From positions 1,455,183 through 1,519,182 of the forward strand of contig NZ_CP076718.1 in NCBI RefSeq assembly GCF_011682235.2: DNA of 64,000 nucleotides, given 5' to 3'. Below the pieces are notes generated by a model. The model was not told where the DNA came from. It did no database searches and worked only from the letters and a program-made list of their open reading frames with translations. Position 1 is the first letter of the stretch; every line of letters begins with the position of its first letter. The position numbers and the translations under genes were made by a program. Shown in pieces: positions 61,185 to 64,000 of this stretch. The DNA comes from Rhodocaloribacter litoris (lineage in GTDB: Bacteria > Bacteroidota > Rhodothermia > Rhodothermales > ISCAR-4553).

Positions 61185-61406
61185 CTACAGCGTACGTTCC
61201 CACTCTGAACGCATCTGCTCCAGTTCCGCGTCCAGTTCTTCCAGACTCTTGCCGCCTCCACAGGCTCCTCGGGTTGCTTCAAGCACCCGGTGCACCTCTT
61301 CTCGATTACGAGCACGACCGGCCCGATCCACGATACCCCGCGCCGGCCGCACCGCTCTTTCTTTCCCGAAACCACGATCTCTTAAACACCGTCGCCTTTC
61401 CTGCAT
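61185..61406 (-). CDS. Antitoxin-like frame (possibly truncated) upstream of the vapC remnant
   Basis: 73 codons ending at a TAG (61187-61185). The C-terminal part, RVLEATRGACGGGKSLEELD followed by AELEQMRSEWERTL, has the form of the toxin-binding tail of small VapB-like antitoxins. The N-terminal half is Arg-rich and does not look like a DNA-binding fold, so the true start or an upstream frameshift is unclear. Position and direction, 27 bp before the toxin start, fit a vapBC pair. It may be nonfunctional like its partner. Confidence 0.45.
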   Translation of the reverse strand: MQERRRCLRDRGFGKERAVRPARGIVDRAGRARNREEVHRVLEATRGACGGGKSLEELDAELEQMRSEWERTL

Positions 61407-61419
61407 CCCCGCGGCCGCC

Positions 61420-61427
61420 TATCTTGA
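61420..61427 (+). promoter_or_regulatory. Candidate -10/-7 element TATCTTGA upstream of the phosphodiesterase gene
   Basis: TATCTTGA lies 39 bp before the ATG at 61467 and matches the TAnCTTG pattern found before several genes in this window. A -33 box is not obvious. Confidence 0.45.
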
Positions 61428-61466
61428 GGGCTCGCTCTAGCCGAACCTACCGTTTCCGCTTCGTCC

Positions 61467-62705
61467 ATGCGTCGCCTTGCCTTGCTGCCGGCTCTCCTGT
61501 TCACCGGCCTGCTGCTTACCGGTTGCCGTGCCGAACGGCCTCAGCCGCCGGCGCTGCTGCTCATCTCGCTCGACGGCTTCCGGTACGACTACCTGGAGCG
61601 CTACGACGCCCCGACGCTCCGGCGGCTGGCCCGGGAGGGCGTCCATGCCGCCGACGGGATGCAGGTCGCCTTTCCGACCAAGACGTTTCCCAACCATTAC
61701 ACCACCGTCACCGGCCTCTATCCGGAGCACCACGGCATCGTGGCCAACAACATGTACGACCCGGCGATGGATGCCTGGTTCAGCCTGAGCAACCGCGAGG
61801 CGGTGGAGGATGCCCGCTGGTGGGGCGGCGAACCCCTCTGGGTGACGGCCGAGAAACAGGGCCTCCGCAGCGCCACGTATTTCTGGCCCGGCTCCGAAGC
61901 GGCGATCCGGGGGGTGCGCCCCACCTACTGGAAACGCTACGACAGCCGCGTTCCCGGCCCCGAACGCGTCGACACGGTGCTGGCCTGGCTGGACCTCCCC
62001 GCCGGTCGCCGCCCTGCCTTTATCACCCTCTATTTCAGCGACGTGGACGGGGCCGGCCACCGCTACGGCCCCGACGCCCCCGAGACGGCCGAGGCCGTCG
62101 CCCGGGTGGACGGCTACCTGGCCCGCCTGGTCGCCGGGCTCGAAGCACGGGACCTCTACGACCGTGTCAACCTGATCGTCCTCTCGGACCACGGCATGAC
62201 GGCCACCGGCCCCGAACGCGTCATCGCCCTCGACGACTACATCGACCCGGACGACCTGACGATCGTCGATCGTGACCCGGTGCTCATGGCCCGGCCGAAA
62301 GCGGGACGGTTCGAGGCCGTCTATGCCGCCCTCAAAGATGCCCACCCGCACCTGCACGTCTACCGCCGCGAGGAGACGCCCGCACGGTGGCACTTCCGCG
62401 CGCACCCCCGCATCCCGGACCTGATCGCCGTGGCCGACGAGGGCTGGCGCATCGTCACCGAACGCGCCCGGGCCGAGGCCGACCCGGACCGCCTCCGCGG
62501 CGGCTCGCACGGCTACGACAACGCCCTGCCGTCGATGCACGCCCTCTTCGTGGCCCACGGGCCCGCTTTCCGGCAGGGCCTCACCGTGGCCCCGTTCGAG
62601 AACGTGCACCTCTACGCCCTGATGGCCCACGTGCTCGGCCTCCGGCCCGCCCCGAACGACGGCACACTGGACGCCGTCCGCCACCTGCTGCGCGACACCG
62701 GCTGA
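61467..62705 (+). CDS. ENPP-type nucleotide pyrophosphatase/phosphodiesterase lipoprotein
   Basis: 412 aa. The signal LLPALLFTGLLLTGC is a lipobox. The alkaline-phosphatase-fold domain follows: LLLISLDGFRYDYL (metal Asp), VAFPTKTFPNHYTTVTGLYP with the nucleophile Thr of TFPN, YFSDVDGAGHRYGP (Asp and His), LIVLSDHGM (Asp-His) and a C-terminal GSHGYDN His. These are the six metal ligands and nucleophile of the ENPP family, which cleaves nucleotide pyrophosphates or phosphodiesters outside the cytoplasm. It would be anchored in the periplasm or on the outer membrane. The next gene follows after 76 bp. Confidence 0.93.
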   Translation: MRRLALLPALLFTGLLLTGCRAERPQPPALLLISLDGFRYDYLERYDAPTLRRLAREGVHAADGMQVAFPTKTFPNHYTTVTGLYPEHHGIVANNMYDPAMDAWFSLSNREAVEDARWWGGEPLWVTAEKQGLRSATYFWPGSEAAIRGVRPTYWKRYDSRVPGPERVDTVLAWLDLPAGRRPAFITLYFSDVDGAGHRYGPDAPETAEAVARVDGYLARLVAGLEARDLYDRVNLIVLSDHGMTATGPERVIALDDYIDPDDLTIVDRDPVLMARPKAGRFEAVYAALKDAHPHLHVYRREETPARWHFRAHPRIPDLIAVADEGWRIVTERARAEADPDRLRGGSHGYDNALPSMHALFVAHGPAFRQGLTVAPFENVHLYALMAHVLGLRPAPNDGTLDAVRHLLRDTG

Positions 62706-62781
62706 CGATGGTTGCATGCCTGCTGCCGAATTCGCAACTTCCGGGCACACGTTTCCTCCCACCCAGCCCGGCACACCGGTC

Positions 62782-63720
62782 ATGCTCAACATCCGCAAGA
62801 TCCTCTTCCCGACCGACTTCTCCGAGACTTCGGCGCAGGCCCTCGCCTATGCGCTCCGGCTGGCGCACGAGTACGACGCGGAGCTGCACCTGCTGCACGT
62901 GGAGGTGCTCTATGAAGAAGACCCGCACAACCCGACCCATCGCCTGCCGGACCGGGAGGCCATCCTGGCGCGGCTTCGCACCCTGATCGACGATCACGAC
63001 GCTGCCGAACACCTCCCCGACGGGGCGGTCGAGGACCTCACGATCCGCCACGTACACCGCCGCAACGTCTCGGCCGCCCCGGCCATCGTCGAGTATGCGG
63101 CCGAGGAAGGGATCAACCTGATCGTCCTCGGCACGCACGGGCGGCGCGGGTTGCGGCGGCTGCTGCTCGGCAGCGTGGCCGAGGAGGTGGTGCGCACGGC
63201 CCCCTGTCCGGTCTTCACCGTACGCCGGCACAAAGAAGACCGGAAGCCGGAGCCGGTCCGGCACATCCTCGTGCCCGTCGACTTCTCCGAGCATGCCCGC
63301 GAAGCCCTCACCGTCGCCCGCGAACTCGCAGCCCGCTACGGCGCCGCCCTCCAGCTGCTGCACGTACTCGAAGAGGTCCTCCATCCGGCCTTCTACAACT
63401 TCGGCGCCACCTCCATCAAAGACCTCCAGCCGGACATCGAGGAGAAGGCCACCGAGGCCCTGATGAAGTTTTTCCGGGAAACGGCGGGCGCCGATGCCGA
63501 GGTGACGTACCACGTCATCGAAGGCCATGCCGGTCGCGACATCGCAACGTTCGCCGAGGAGCACGACAGCGACCTGATCGTCATCTCGACGCACGGCCTC
63601 GGCGGGCTGGAGCACCTGCTCATGGGCAGCGTCACCGAGAAGGTGATCCGGCGCGCCCCCTGTCCGGTGCTCGTGCTGAAGGCCTTCCAGCGCTCGATCG
63701 TCGCCTCCGGGGAAGGCTGA
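62782..63720 (+). CDS. Tandem universal stress protein (two UspA domains)
   Basis: 312 aa from ATG at 62782 (MLNIRKILFPTDFSE); an open extension upstream has no family similarity. Two UspA domains lie in tandem: residues 1-150 with KILFPTDFSETSAQAL and IVLGTHGRRGLRRLLLGSVA, and residues 160-305 with HILVPVDFSEHAREAL and IVISTHGLGGLEHLLMGSVT. Both keep the G-x2-G-x9-G(S/T) ATP-binding loop. Such proteins help survival under stress, often binding ATP as internal dimers. It may be co-transcribed with the phosphodiesterase gene. Confidence 0.93.
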   Translation: MLNIRKILFPTDFSETSAQALAYALRLAHEYDAELHLLHVEVLYEEDPHNPTHRLPDREAILARLRTLIDDHDAAEHLPDGAVEDLTIRHVHRRNVSAAPAIVEYAAEEGINLIVLGTHGRRGLRRLLLGSVAEEVVRTAPCPVFTVRRHKEDRKPEPVRHILVPVDFSEHAREALTVARELAARYGAALQLLHVLEEVLHPAFYNFGATSIKDLQPDIEEKATEALMKFFRETAGADAEVTYHVIEGHAGRDIATFAEEHDSDLIVISTHGLGGLEHLLMGSVTEKVIRRAPCPVLVLKAFQRSIVASGEG

Positions 63721-63833
63721 CAAAAGGAGCGCCCGGCAACCCTTAACGACCGGTTTAAGCACGAAACCGGCGGATGCCGGATCTTGCCGGTCGCCCTGCC
63801 GCTTTCCTCTCGACCCGCACCCTCGACCCTGTC

Positions 63834-64000
63834 ATGCCGGACTCCGACCCGCTCCCCCTTTCGTCGCCGCTGAGCCGCCGGCGCTTCCTGAAGACCACCG
63901 CCCTGGCCGGGGCGGCGCTGTTCCTCCCGGCCCCGCTGCGGGCGGACCCGTACCGCCCCTGGCCGGCCGTGCCCTCCGGGCCGCCGGTGCGAGTCCGGGG
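63834..64000 (+). CDS. N-terminus of a Tat-exported protein (partial)
   Basis: 55 codons from ATG at 63834, running off the right edge. It has a twin-arginine signal, SRRRFLKTTALAGAALFLPA, ending near LRA, then a short Pro-rich stretch (DPYRPWPAVPSGPPVRVR). Tat export implies a folded, often cofactor- or metal-containing periplasmic protein; calcineurin-like phosphoesterases have such starts, but too little is present to name it. GATCTTGC at 63780-63787 may be its promoter element. Confidence 0.8.
   Translation, partial: MPDSDPLPLSSPLSRRRFLKTTALAGAALFLPAPLRADPYRPWPAVPSGPPVRVR

Noticed and set aside
1..64000. Prophage, conjugative element or antiphage defence island
   Set aside because: No integrase, phage structural, mobilisation, restriction or cas genes were seen; the only mobile DNA is the single ISAs1-type element and the small palindromes.

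Overview
The window is high-GC DNA from a Gram-negative bacterium. Several traits point to the Rhodothermota/Bacteroidota side, most likely a thermophilic Rhodothermus-like organism. These are a short (279 aa) primary sigma factor, TonB-dependent receptors with CarboxypepD_reg-like N-termini, a PorV/PorQ-family protein, proteins ending in type IX secretion (T9SS) type A-like sorting domains, and a GH63 mannosylglycerate hydrolase of the kind known from Rhodothermus and Thermus. The taxonomic call is inference from gene content. No rRNA, tRNA or CRISPR array was seen.

Layout. 1-8.6 kb: the N-terminal 1260 codons of a TamB/AsmA-like envelope protein (minus, running off the left edge), then an MscS-family channel lipoprotein overlapping a 1132-aa helical P-loop protein. 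8.7-14.6 kb: rpoD, a GH3-type acyl-adenylase, folP, cdaA (c-di-AMP synthase), pcm and a small unknown protein. 14.7-25.2 kb: mannosylglycerate hydrolase, an intact ISAs1-family insertion sequence with a 10-bp target duplication, two FG-GAP (VCBS) proteins, a DUF4249-like lipoprotein with its TonB receptor, and an EamA transporter. 25.5-31 kb: two related small Cys-containing exported proteins, a polytopic membrane protein, a CusF-like copper lipoprotein, an SH3b/Cys-peptidase-like protein, an SDR and RidA; this stretch carries several GCGTCACGC-cored palindromes. 31-38.3 kb: a lipoprotein/apt/amidase group, an ECF sigma/anti-sigma operon with two paralogous exported coiled-coil proteins, and radA. 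38.6-43 kb: mlaE-mlaF-mlaD lipid transport, an HD protein and a DUF445 protein.

43-54.5 kb is a compact five-gene outer-membrane/secretion operon: TonB receptor, secreted T9SS-type protein, PorV-like barrel, IPT lipoprotein and beta-propeller with sorting tail. Two LacI-type operator palindromes and a long structured 5' leader precede it. A 42-bp perfect palindrome and a GHL10 glycosidase follow. Base composition looks less GC-extreme here than in the flanks.

54.5-64 kb: an MFS and a TauE/SafE transporter, then the strongest regulatory find. A promoter is followed by a 47-aa leader peptide with nine Phe/Tyr codons in eleven, and a complete 1:2 / 2:3 / 3:4 attenuator. It precedes a fused chorismate mutase-prephenate dehydratase-ACT-DAHP synthase gene. 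After that come dusB, a small PLDc_N-like membrane lipoprotein, a decayed vapBC-like module, an ENPP-type phosphodiesterase, a tandem universal stress protein and the start of a Tat-exported protein.

Many long open frames in this GC-rich sequence are antisense or out-of-frame shadows and were left out.
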